Below are positions 14,727 through 22,292 of a DNA stretch of 24,228 nucleotides, in pieces. The notes below the pieces were generated by a model. That model saw nothing but the letters and a program-made list of their open reading frames with translations, had not been told where the DNA came from and ran no database searches. The stretch is from Clostridia bacterium. Lineage in GTDB: Bacteria; Bacillota_A; Clostridia; Oscillospirales; CAG-272. The position numbers and the translations under genes are program-made. Within the stretch, counting starts at the first letter, position 1. Each line of letters begins with the position of its first letter. Location of the stretch: NCBI GenBank assembly GCA_017453335.1, contig JAFTKI010000095.1:1-24228 (forward strand), in the 5' to 3' direction.

Positions 14727-15617
14727 TCAAAGGAACCACATCAAGAGGACAAGGAGTCCGAGCAGGATGCGGTAGATACCGAACGCCGAGAAGCTGTGAC
14801 GCTTCACGAAGTCCATCAGGAAACGGATCGCAATCAGAGAAACAAAGAAGGATACACCGCAACCGATCGCCAGAACGATCCATGCAGTCATGGGAACTGC
14901 GGTTGAGGTCTCTCCCAGATATTTGAAAAATCCGAGCGCCTTGATTCCGCTGGCTCCCACCATTGCGGGAATCGCCATAAAGAAGCAAAACTCTGCGGCG
15001 GCAGTGCGTGAAAGTCCCAAGAGCATCGAGCCGAGAATGGTAGATCCCGAACGCGAGGTACCCGGCACGATCGAAAGTGCCTGGAACATGCCAATGCACA
15101 AAGCCTTTGAATAAGGGATCTCTTCCACGGTCTCGATGTTCGCCATCGTACCCTTGTGGAAATGCTCGATCACGATAAAGGCGATACCGTAAACGATCAG
15201 CGCGGCGGCGACCACAAAAGAATTGTACAGCCAGCCGTCAATGTCCTTACCGCTGAAATGCTCCAGCAGCTTATCTCCAACAATCCCAACCAGTGCCGCG
15301 GGAATGCTGGCAATGATCACCTTGAACCAAAGCGACCAGGTGTTTCGGCGTTCCGTCGGTGTTTTTTTGCGTGAAAACGGCCACAAGCGATGCCAGAACA
15401 GCACCACGACCGCTAAAATCGCGCCCAGTTGGATCACTACCTCAAACATTTCGGAAAACTGCTCGATCATCGTTTGATCGGATGTAAAGGAAAACGGGAG
15501 AAAATCTTGAATCAGGATCAGATGCCCCGTGGAGCTGACAGGCAACCATTCGGTAATGCCCTCCACGATACCGTACAGAGCCGCTTTCAGGTATTCCCAA
15601 AGCATTTCAATCGTCAT
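14727..15617 (-). CDS. uppP: Undecaprenyl-diphosphatase UppP (BacA)
   Basis: This 296-residue membrane enzyme removes a phosphate from undecaprenyl diphosphate so that the lipid carrier can be reused for peptidoglycan and other envelope polymers. It also confers bacitracin tolerance. Both family signatures are complete: EGITEWLPVSSTGHL (19-33), carrying the catalytic glutamates and serines, and PGTSRSGST (185-193). Several hydrophobic spans are evident, the last at about 272-296. Length is normal for the family. The start is supported by AAAGGAG seven bases upstream. It lies 30 bases after the U32 gene and 9 before the TOPRIM gene in the same operon. Confidence 0.97.
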   Translation of the reverse strand: MTIEMLWEYLKAALYGIVEGITEWLPVSSTGHLILIQDFLPFSFTSDQTMIEQFSEMFEVVIQLGAILAVVVLFWHRLWPFSRKKTPTERRNTWSLWFKVIIASIPAALVGIVGDKLLEHFSGKDIDGWLYNSFVVAAALIVYGIAFIVIEHFHKGTMANIETVEEIPYSKALCIGMFQALSIVPGTSRSGSTILGSMLLGLSRTAAAEFCFFMAIPAMVGASGIKALGFFKYLGETSTAVPMTAWIVLAIGCGVSFFVSLIAIRFLMDFVKRHSFSAFGIYRILLGLLVLLMWFL

Positions 15618-15647
15618 GGGTTATTCTCCTTTCAAAATACTGATATA

Positions 15648-16967
15648 TCAACATTCACAGGACTTGAGCCGATCCTTTGCGCGGATCTCCAAGCCCTTTC
15701 CCGAGGCGGCACGCATAATGTCGCCCTCCTTGACCTCAAACGGAACACGGCACCAATAGATCATCGATGGGTGCGGCGTGGATTCCAAGGAAGAGCCGTC
15801 GGGCGCATACAATTCACTCACCGAAAAGCCGCGGCCGATCAAGCCGGGTGAGATCAGCTCAGCGCCCTCGCCTGCCGACACCTTGTTGCGCTGAATAAAG
15901 CGATACAGTCTGCCGTTTTCATTTTCAAGAGGGACTCCCCCCGAAACGATCGCATCTGCTTCCTCGGCGACGAATTCGGTAGCCGTGGAAAAATAGGCTT
16001 TTTCGCGCAGATATCCGCAAGCACTGACCAGTTGGGGATTCTGCATGGGATCATCAAAATAAAAGCCTGTACCGTACTCGCGGTGCGAAACGCTCTCCAA
16101 TTCCTCAAGCCAAGCAGGATCAAAGCAATAAGATGCGGGATCCTTTTGGTAAGAATCGATCGCCATACGGTAGGCGTTGGTCACCACGGCGGTATAATAC
16201 GCACTCTTCATGCGTCCCTCGATCTTGAAGGACGAAATACCGCTTTCCATCAGTTCGGGGATATGCTCGATCATGCACATATCCTTGGAGGACATGATAA
16301 AGGTGCCGACATTTTCCTGTTGCTCGACGGGAAAGAGCATATCGGGACGCTTTTCCTCCACCAAGGAGTAATTCCAACGGCAAGGCTGAGAGCAGGTACC
16401 TCGGTTGCCGTCACGTCCGTTAAACGCGTTGGCAAGCAGGCATCTGCCACTGTAGGACACGCACATCGAGCCGTGAATAAAGGCTTCCAGCTCAACGTTG
16501 TCGGGAAGCTCGGCACGAATGGCTTTGATCTCAGCCAGAGTCAACTCTCTCGCCAGCACCAGACGCGTAGCCCCCATTGCGGCATACGCACGAGCCGAGG
16601 CAGGGCTGACGATGCTTGCCTGGGTGGAGATATGGATCTCCATATCGGGCAAAATCTCACGCACGGTAGCAAAAACACCGAGATCGGCAACGATCATGGC
16701 ATCGATCCCCGCGCCCTTGATATCCTGCAAAAAGCGACGCAAAATCGGATATTCGTCAACGTGCGGCATGGTATTGACGGTCAGATACAGCTTTTTTCCG
16801 CGCGCATGAACATACTCTGCCGCGGCATACAGCTCCTCCACCGTAAAGTTATCGGCGGCGGCGCGCATACCAAACATCTGTCCTGCGCAATAGATCGCAT
16901 CGGCACCGTACAAAACCGCCGCACGCAGCTTTTCAAAATTCCCCGCAGGGGATAAAAGTTCGGGCAT
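15648..16967 (-). CDS. U32 peptidase-like tRNA hydroxylation protein (TrhP type)
   Basis: This 439-residue protein belongs to the U32 family, whose Bacillota members (YrrN/YrrO, TrhP) take part in 5-hydroxyuridine formation at tRNA position 34; others act in 23S rRNA hydroxylation. It begins with the family hallmark MPELLSPAG and has the signature EAFIHGSMCVSYSGRC (161-176). Cys169, Cys176, Cys192 and Cys196 are the likely Fe-S ligands. I place the start at 16967 because MPELL is the conserved N-terminus and a GAGGTG site lies just upstream. A longer reading from 17036 would add 23 unrelated residues over a hairpin. The link with thiI and aspS in the same operon supports a tRNA role. TrhP versus RlhA function is not settled by sequence alone. 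Confidence 0.88.
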   Translation of the reverse strand: MPELLSPAGNFEKLRAAVLYGADAIYCAGQMFGMRAAADNFTVEELYAAAEYVHARGKKLYLTVNTMPHVDEYPILRRFLQDIKGAGIDAMIVADLGVFATVREILPDMEIHISTQASIVSPASARAYAAMGATRLVLARELTLAEIKAIRAELPDNVELEAFIHGSMCVSYSGRCLLANAFNGRDGNRGTCSQPCRWNYSLVEEKRPDMLFPVEQQENVGTFIMSSKDMCMIEHIPELMESGISSFKIEGRMKSAYYTAVVTNAYRMAIDSYQKDPASYCFDPAWLEELESVSHREYGTGFYFDDPMQNPQLVSACGYLREKAYFSTATEFVAEEADAIVSGGVPLENENGRLYRFIQRNKVSAGEGAELISPGLIGRGFSVSELYAPDGSSLESTPHPSMIYWCRVPFEVKEGDIMRAASGKGLEIRAKDRLKSCEC

Positions 16968-16989
16968 AAAACACCTCATCGGGATATTC

Positions 16990-17021
16990 GGGGAGAGAAG
17001 CTTTAAAAAGGCTCTCTCCCC
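16990..17021 (-). promoter_or_regulatory. GC-rich hairpin in the aspS-U32 gap
   Basis: GGGGAGAG (16990-16997) pairs with CTCTCCCC (17014-17021), and AGC/GCT adds three pairs past a one-base bulge. Neither side carries a T-run, so it is probably not a classical terminator. It sits in the only sizeable gap (103 bases) of the operon, 22 bases before the U32 start codon, where it could protect or process the mRNA or tune downstream expression. Confidence 0.5.
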
Positions 17022-17070
17022 GTTCCCCTCTTTCAAAACATTCTAAAGGGTGGTTCTCGTATTTCAAAAA

Positions 17071-18870
17071 TCACTCCGCATCCTCGGTTGCGGTCACGGC
17101 AATTCCCAGTACCTCAAGATCGGCATCTGCTACGGGTGCGGGGCACTGCGACATCAGCTCGCTCGCGTTCTGCACCTTCGGAAAAGCAACCACATCACGT
17201 AGAGAATCGGCACCCGTCATCACCATTGCAAGGCGGTCAAGTCCCATACCCGAGCCACCGTGAGGCGGTGCGCCGTACTTATACGCATCAACGAGGAAGC
17301 CGAACTTGCGCTCGATATCCTCCTGTGTCAAGCCAAGCGCGCGGAACATCTTTTCCTGCAGCTGCCAGTCGGTGATACGGATCGAGCCCGACAAAAGCTC
17401 CACTCCGTTGAGCACCATATCATAGCACTGTGCGCGAACCGAACCGGGATCGCTCTCCAGCGCGGGCAGACATTCGGGAAGAGGCATGGTAAAGGGATGG
17501 TGCATTGCATCCCAATGCTCGGTCTCCTCGTTCCATTCAAAGAACGGGAATTCCACTACCCACAGGAAGTTAAACTTTTTGTCGTCGATCAGCTCCAGCT
17601 TCTTGCCAAGCAGAGTACGCAGCGCACCCAGCACAGGCAAAACGACCTTATTTTTATCGGCAACGATCAGCATCACGTCGCCCTGCTCCATGCCTCCTGC
17701 GGTCAGGATCGCCTGCAGCTCTTCGGGAGACAGGAACTTTGCAAACGAGCAGTTGGGAGCTTCGTCCACCCAGCGGATATACGCCAAGCCCTTGGCTCCG
17801 ATTCCCTTTGCATGCTCGGTCAGCTTGTCGATCTCCTTACGGGTAAGCGTTGCGGCAGCATTCTTTGCCACGATGCAACGCACCGATCCGCCCGCCTCGA
17901 TCGCAGAGGTGAACACCCCAAAGCCGCAATTTTTCACGGTATCGCTCAGGTCTTGGATCTCCATACCGAAACGGGTATCGGGCTTATCCGATCCGTAACG
18001 GCTCATCGCATCGGCAAAGGTAATGCGAGGCAGAGGCGTTTCGATCTCAACATCCAGCACCTCCTTGAACACACGCTTGATAAAGCCCTCGTTCATCGCC
18101 ATGATATCCTCCTGCGTTACGAAGGACATTTCCAGGTCGATCTGGGTAAATTCGGGCTGACGGTCGGCACGCAGGTCCTCATCGCGGAAGCAACGAGCCA
18201 GCTGAATGTAGCGATCGTAGCCGCTGAGCATCAAAAGCTGCTTATACATCTGGGGCGACTGCGGAAGCGCATAGAAGCTACCCTTGTGTACACGGCTGGG
18301 AACCAGATAGTCTCTCGCTCCCTCGGGAGTCGATTTGATCATCATGGGCGTTTCGATCTCCAAAAAGCCGTTTTCATAGTAATAATCGCGCGCAACCTTT
18401 GCGATCTGATGGCGCATCAGGATGTTGCGCTGCATCGAAGGACGGCGCAGATCAAGATAACGGTACTTCAGCGCGATCTCGTCCTTGACCTTTTTTGCAT
18501 CGTTGACCTCAAAGGGAGGGGTTTGCGCCGCGGAAAGAACCTTCAGCTCGGTTACAAAGATCTCCACCATACCCGTGGGCAGATTGGGGTTGACCGCTCC
18601 CTCGCCGCGAGCGCGGACGGTTCCGTGAACGGCAAGCACATACTCGGCACGAACCGAGAACGCCTTGTCAAAGATCTCCTTGTCGGTCTCGCTGTCAAAT
18701 GCAAGCTGTATGATACCCGTACGGTCGCGCAGGTCAACGAAAATCAGATTTCCAAGGTCTCTTTGCTTTTGTACCCAACCCATCACGCAGACCTTGCTGC
18801 CGATGTCGCTCTCTCTTACCGTTCCGCAATAGTGGGTACGCTTATCGTTTTGATTCAGTAATTCAGCCAT
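17071..18870 (-). CDS. aspS: Aspartyl-tRNA synthetase
   Basis: This class II synthetase charges tRNA-Asp (and tRNA-Asn if non-discriminating). The 599-residue protein has an N-terminal OB fold (about 1-110) for anticodon binding, class II motif 2 FRDEDLRADRQPEFTQ (228-243), a bacterial GAD insertion (roughly 285-420), and motif 3 GGSGMGLDRLAM (538-549). Length is normal. I choose the start at 18870 (MAELL), with AAGGA 8 bases upstream, over an ATG at 18915 that would overlap the preceding gene and add 15 odd residues. The preceding stop codon ends one base before this ATG, so translation is coupled. Whether it also misacylates tRNA-Asn, for later amidation by GatCAB, cannot be decided from this window. 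Confidence 0.97.
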   Translation of the reverse strand: MAELLNQNDKRTHYCGTVRESDIGSKVCVMGWVQKQRDLGNLIFVDLRDRTGIIQLAFDSETDKEIFDKAFSVRAEYVLAVHGTVRARGEGAVNPNLPTGMVEIFVTELKVLSAAQTPPFEVNDAKKVKDEIALKYRYLDLRRPSMQRNILMRHQIAKVARDYYYENGFLEIETPMMIKSTPEGARDYLVPSRVHKGSFYALPQSPQMYKQLLMLSGYDRYIQLARCFRDEDLRADRQPEFTQIDLEMSFVTQEDIMAMNEGFIKRVFKEVLDVEIETPLPRITFADAMSRYGSDKPDTRFGMEIQDLSDTVKNCGFGVFTSAIEAGGSVRCIVAKNAAATLTRKEIDKLTEHAKGIGAKGLAYIRWVDEAPNCSFAKFLSPEELQAILTAGGMEQGDVMLIVADKNKVVLPVLGALRTLLGKKLELIDDKKFNFLWVVEFPFFEWNEETEHWDAMHHPFTMPLPECLPALESDPGSVRAQCYDMVLNGVELLSGSIRITDWQLQEKMFRALGLTQEDIERKFGFLVDAYKYGAPPHGGSGMGLDRLAMVMTGADSLRDVVAFPKVQNASELMSQCPAPVADADLEVLGIAVTATEDAE

Positions 18871-18871
18871 T

Positions 18872-19432
18872 TTATAATTCCTTTCCCTCTTGGTCAAAGA
18901 GTGGGAGTTTTTCAAGATAAATCAAGTCATCGCGCTCTGCCGCGTGTCCCTCGGCAAGCACGGTCATTTTGCCGCACACACTGCCTCCTGCAGCTTGCAC
19001 CAGCGTCTCCAAGGCATGAATCGAATCGCCCAAAGACACCACGTCGTCCACCAAAAGGATTTTTTTGCCGCGTATCAGCTCCGCATCGGCGGCATCCAGA
19101 TACAGCGTTTGCTCCTTATCGGTGGTAATCGAATGTACGGTAACCTCCATCACACCCGTCATGTAAAGCTTGGGATATTTTCTTGCCACAAAATATTTTT
19201 GATTTCCCGCCAGACGAGCCATTTCGTGAACAAGCGGGATTCCCTTTGCTTCTGCGGTGATCATATAGTCGTAATCGGGAGCCTTTTGCAGAAGTGCCTC
19301 GGCACACGCAGTGGTCAGCTCGGGATCTCCGAACATCACAAAGCCCGCGATCTGCATCGTATCATTCAAGCGGCAAAGCGGAAGATCACGTTCGCATCCG
19401 GCAATCGTTGTATGATAAAATTTCCGTTCCAT
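18872..19432 (-). CDS. Type I phosphoribosyltransferase, adenine PRT-like
   Basis: This 186-residue protein has the PRPP-binding motif ILLVDDVVSLGDSI (125-138), preceded by the pyrophosphate-loop-like segment ITAEAKGIPLVHE (58-70). This arrangement fits adenine or xanthine phosphoribosyltransferases, which salvage free purines to nucleotides. The N-terminal 40 residues, with a FGDPELT segment (34-40), also fit the Apt-like group. The exact base is uncertain, so no symbol is given. A GGAGG site lies 8 bases before the ATG. The gene starts 17 bases after thiI and its stop lies one base before aspS, so it belongs to the same transcript. A purine salvage gene among tRNA genes has no obvious functional logic beyond co-expression. 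Confidence 0.85.
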   Translation of the reverse strand: MERKFYHTTIAGCERDLPLCRLNDTMQIAGFVMFGDPELTTACAEALLQKAPDYDYMITAEAKGIPLVHEMARLAGNQKYFVARKYPKLYMTGVMEVTVHSITTDKEQTLYLDAADAELIRGKKILLVDDVVSLGDSIHALETLVQAAGGSVCGKMTVLAEGHAAERDDLIYLEKLPLFDQEGKEL

Positions 19433-19449
19433 AGTCTCTCCCTCCGATC

Positions 19450-20628
19450 TCAGAATTCGGCTCTGGCGCGCTCTACATACACGCCGTCGAGCGCCTCTTG
19501 TACCAATGCTTCAAAATCCAGCTTCTGCTCCTCTGCCAGTACCTTGGCAAGCTCGGGACGCGTGCGCGGGTGCTTGGGCGTGAAGACCGTACAGCAATCC
19601 TCGTACGGCTGGATCGAGGTCTCAAAGGTTCCGATCGCGCGAGCCACCCGAACGATCTCCTCCTTGTCCATGCCGATACAGGGACGGAACACGGGGAGCG
19701 ACGACAAGGGATCGGTCACGCCGATCGCCTGCATGGTTTGCGATGCAACCTGTCCCAGACTCTCGCCCGTGATCAAGCCTCCGCATCCCAGCTTGTGTGC
19801 CAAGCGGTCGGCAATCGCCATCATGTAACGGCGCAAAAGCAACGTGAAATAGTCCTCGTCGCAATGCTTGACCAATTCCTCCTGAATATGCGTCAACGAA
19901 ACAACATGTACGTTAAAGGAGCCTGCATACTGTGCGACCTCGCGCGCCAGCTCCAGCACCTTTTCCTTTGCACGCTCACTGGTGTAGGGGAAGGACTCGA
20001 AGTGAACCGCCTCAAGCATCACGCCTCGCTTGGCGATCATATAGCCTGCAACGGGTGAATCGATTCCGCCCGACAAAAGCAGAAGTGCCTTGCCGTTGGT
20101 TCCAACGGGCATACCGCCCGCCCCCTTGAACTGTCCTGCGTGAACGTATGCAAAAAATTCACGGATCTCAACGTGTACAACGATCTCGGGATTGCGCACA
20201 TCAACGCGCAAATGCGGCATGGCGGAAAGAACGTAGCCGCCAACCTCTGCGCAGATCTGCATGGAATCCAGCGCGAATTTCTTATCCGAGCGTTTTGCCT
20301 CCACCTTGAAGGTCTTTTTCCCTTCCAAAAACTGCGGGATGTAATCACGCACCGTGGCTTCGATCGCGCTCATGTCCTTTTCGCAGACCGCGCATCGGCT
20401 GATGCCAACGATACCAAACACCTTTGACGCACTCTCAAACATTCCGTCGATATCGGCAAAATCATCCAACGGCTCGATAGTCAGTGTGCTTTGCGAACGC
20501 GTGATATTAAAGTTTCCGTAATGCTTGGCACGAAAACGCAGCGTTTTGCAAAGTGCATCCTCGAAATAGCGGCGGTTCGCGCCCTTGAGCACGATCTCGC
20601 CGTATTTGCAAAGTAAAATCTCTTTCAT
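19450..20628 (-). CDS. thiI: tRNA 4-thiouridine synthetase ThiI
   Basis: This 392-residue enzyme activates uridine 8 of tRNA with ATP and inserts sulfur to give 4-thiouridine; it can also feed sulfur to thiamine synthesis. Domains in order are an N-terminal ferredoxin-like region, a THUMP domain (about 60-165) and the PP-loop ATPase LLSGGIDSPV (184-193). The conserved Cys-Cys near 345-346 (YEDCCTVFTPKHP) aligns with the catalytic cysteine of the core domain. The C-terminal rhodanese domain of the enterobacterial enzyme is absent, which is usual in Bacillota, where a dedicated cysteine desulfurase delivers sulfur; none is encoded here. The ATG lies one base after the DUF2007 stop, with GAGGTG as ribosome binding site. 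Confidence 0.96.
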   Translation of the reverse strand: MKEILLCKYGEIVLKGANRRYFEDALCKTLRFRAKHYGNFNITRSQSTLTIEPLDDFADIDGMFESASKVFGIVGISRCAVCEKDMSAIEATVRDYIPQFLEGKKTFKVEAKRSDKKFALDSMQICAEVGGYVLSAMPHLRVDVRNPEIVVHVEIREFFAYVHAGQFKGAGGMPVGTNGKALLLLSGGIDSPVAGYMIAKRGVMLEAVHFESFPYTSERAKEKVLELAREVAQYAGSFNVHVVSLTHIQEELVKHCDEDYFTLLLRRYMMAIADRLAHKLGCGGLITGESLGQVASQTMQAIGVTDPLSSLPVFRPCIGMDKEEIVRVARAIGTFETSIQPYEDCCTVFTPKHPRTRPELAKVLAEEQKLDFEALVQEALDGVYVERARAEF

Positions 20629-20629
20629 C

Positions 20630-20938
20630 TCACACCTCGTCCTCGGTGTCAGCCGTTTCCTCGTCCTCCACGATCACGCCGTTACGGTAGGCGTCCAGAA
20701 GCTCCTGTGCCTCGGTCAGAATATCGGCAGGCACCAGAATATCGGTTCCAAACACCGAATATCCCGCGATCACCTTTACCATTCCGCCGCTTGCGCGCTC
20801 ACGGACACGGTGCGGGATCTTTTCTCCTTCCAGAATACTGCGGATCACGCTCAGCTCCACGGGATCGTGTACCGTGGTCAGAATCGCGGTGTACTCATCA
20901 ATGGTAGCCGGCTTATCAAATCCAAAGAATGCATCCAT
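20630..20938 (-). CDS. DUF2007-like small protein
   Basis: This 102-residue soluble protein fits the DUF2007 (putative signal-transducing) pattern: a strand, a helix with VELSVIRSILEGEKIPHRV (27-45), then strands ending in DILVPADILTEAQELL (66-81). The last 15 residues are strongly acidic. Members often bind or regulate other proteins, but the function is unknown. A GGAG site lies 8 bases before the ATG. It starts 12 bases after the exonuclease stop and ends one base before thiI, so it is an integral part of the operon. Confidence 0.8.
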   Translation of the reverse strand: MDAFFGFDKPATIDEYTAILTTVHDPVELSVIRSILEGEKIPHRVRERASGGMVKVIAGYSVFGTDILVPADILTEAQELLDAYRNGVIVEDEETADTEDEV

Positions 20939-20950
20939 TTTTCTGTCTCC

Positions 20951-22033
20951 TCAATTATCGTAGTAGTTCGGGAACAGCTTTTCCCATACCTTTGCACAGC
21001 CGATCGTATCGGCAATCGAGGTGTGCGCCACACCGTCCCAAGCGATCTCCAAGCGCTCCATTGCATCACTGAGCGACGCGTGAACCATATCTGGATAATG
21101 CTCGGATTGGAAGCGCACGAATTCGTTTGCCGCGCAACGCGCCTTTTTGTGCAACGCCTCGCGCTCCTCCTCGGTGTCGTAAATGTATTTGATGTGGCTG
21201 TAGTCGGTGGAAATACCGTACGCAATGATCTCATCGGCATTGTCGAACAGCTCCTTCAACGCAGGAATAATATCGTCCAGATGCGGCGCGTCCTGCACCA
21301 TATCGGGGGTAATTCCGTGAATCTTCTCGGTCTGCTTCCACTTCTTTTTGTGCATAGGCTTGACCAAGGTATCCATAATGATCCTTCCCGTTCCGTCCAC
21401 GATCGAGACCGAAAGGATCTCGTCATGCGTATAAACACCGGTCAGCTCAAGGTCGAAGAACAGCACCTTTTCGCGGAGCTTATGGTAAAAAGCGTTTCGG
21501 TGAGCATCGCCCTCGGCACGGCGGACCGCAAGATCGGCATCAAAGCACGCCTTGCAAAGCTTGCGGCGATAGCGGATCTCCTTGCCGCACTGCACGCACA
21601 TCAAGGGGCGGCGGATCGCGGTCTTTTTATCGTAAAAGTAGATCACGCTCTTGTCGTTGCGAAGCGTGTAGGCAACAGGCTCCTCGATCACGTCATAATT
21701 CATCTGATCCAAGCGTTCCTTGGTGTAGTATCCGCACGCGGCGGCGCGCTTGGTGCTCATGCGAACGATCTCCACGCCGCTTTCCAGCGTTTGCGTTTCG
21801 GTCTTTTGCGCGGGAGCGTACCAAAGCTCGGGCGGTGCCTCTACAACGTGAGAGGGATCGAAGAAGTATGTAATACTACCGTCGGAATTTTCGTCGTAAG
21901 CAATGGGATCGCCCGAGGGCATCAAGTGCATCTTGTTGAGTACATTGCGTGTCAGATAATGCTTTTGCTCCGCTTCCTGTACTGAGAGATGAGGGATAAT
22001 TGCGCCCGAGCGCAGTTTCATGGTTTGTTTCAA
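20951..22033 (-). CDS. Zinc-ribbon / DEDDh 3'-5' exonuclease fusion
   Basis: This 360-residue protein is first in the long operon. Residues about 190-350 form a DnaQ-like exonuclease with Asp194, Glu196, Asp277, His337 and Asp342 in the DEDDh pattern. A four-cysteine zinc ribbon precedes it: Cys146/149 and Cys160/163. The first 140 residues are unfamiliar and contain two similar-looking blocks, each ending in a strand of aromatic residues followed by Asp (ITYFFD at 54-59 and VIYFYD at 130-135), possibly duplicated small domains. The start is probably TTG at 22033, because AGGAAGG lies 8 bases upstream, whereas the first ATG (22021) is about 20 bases away. Substrate is unknown; RNA trimming would suit the tRNA-related neighbours. 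Confidence 0.82.
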   Translation of the reverse strand: MKQTMKLRSGAIIPHLSVQEAEQKHYLTRNVLNKMHLMPSGDPIAYDENSDGSITYFFDPSHVVEAPPELWYAPAQKTETQTLESGVEIVRMSTKRAAACGYYTKERLDQMNYDVIEEPVAYTLRNDKSVIYFYDKKTAIRRPLMCVQCGKEIRYRRKLCKACFDADLAVRRAEGDAHRNAFYHKLREKVLFFDLELTGVYTHDEILSVSIVDGTGRIIMDTLVKPMHKKKWKQTEKIHGITPDMVQDAPHLDDIIPALKELFDNADEIIAYGISTDYSHIKYIYDTEEEREALHKKARCAANEFVRFQSEHYPDMVHASLSDAMERLEIAWDGVAHTSIADTIGCAKVWEKLFPNYYDN

Positions 22034-22167
22034 AATTTTTCCTTCCTACCGCCCGGACCTTTAGCATACACGCCTGCGAGATGATCTTGCAGCGGATGCC
22101 GGTTTCCGTGTAACGGTTTACGCTTTTTGTGCTTCCATCCGCTCGGCTCGGATCAAAAAGCACATAC
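22034..22167 (-). promoter_or_regulatory. Structured 5' leader of the eight-gene operon
   Basis: Between the predicted transcription start (about 22167) and the exonuclease start codon the leader can fold into an extended hairpin. GCTTTTTG pairs with CAAAAAGC (22122-22129 with 22154-22161), and inside it ATCCG pairs with CGGAT (22137-22141 with 22149-22153). The same CGGAT region can instead pair downstream, because CATCCGC (22136-22142) is complementary to GCGGATG (22092-22098). I see no T-box or other known riboswitch motif, so this may be an attenuator of unknown type or chance structure. Confidence 0.45.
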
Positions 22168-22173
22168 CAATAT

Positions 22174-22202
22174 ATTATATCATATAAAGAAATTATATTC
22201 AA
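22174..22202 (-). promoter_or_regulatory. Promoter of the exonuclease-thiI-aspS-uppP operon
   Basis: On the minus strand TTGAAT (22197-22202) and TATAAT (22174-22179) are spaced by 17 bp in very AT-rich DNA. A plus-strand TTGTCGAG at 22209-22216, resembling a Spo0A box at seven of eight positions, lies a few bases beyond the -35. Confidence 0.78.
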
Positions 22203-22251
22203 TAGGTTTTGTCGAGTTTTTTCATTTTATCCCTATTTTAACGCTTCAAAA

Positions 22252-22276
22252 AGAAAAAACAGGCCTTTTTGCCTGT
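22252..22276 (-). terminator. Terminator of tepA
   Basis: ACAGGC (22259-22264) pairs with GCCTGT (22271-22276) around a 6-nt loop. Read on the minus strand it is followed by a T-rich run (22252-22259), starting 16 bases after the tepA stop codon. It separates tepA from the operon promoter that follows. Confidence 0.82.
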
Positions 22277-22292
22277 AATTTCTAAAATAAGA

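Noticed and set aside
16968..17036. A longer U32 protein starting at 17036
   Set aside because: The extra 23 residues are encoded by a hairpin region; the conserved MPELLSPAG start at 16967 has its own ribosome binding site.
17260..18861. A 533-codon plus-strand frame opposite aspS
   Set aside because: Antisense to a certain aspartyl-tRNA synthetase, with no start signals or protein motifs.
18871..18915. A longer AspRS starting at 18915
   Set aside because: It would overlap the phosphoribosyltransferase gene and add 15 residues not typical of the family; MAELL at 18870 has a well-spaced AAGGA.
20585..21985. A 466-codon plus-strand frame opposite thiI, DUF2007 and the exonuclease
   Set aside because: It crosses three tightly packed real genes in antisense and shows no family features.
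22034..22167. A T-box leader, suggested by the tRNA synthetase operon
   Set aside because: I find no T-box antiterminator core sequence and no terminator hairpin with a T-run in the leader.
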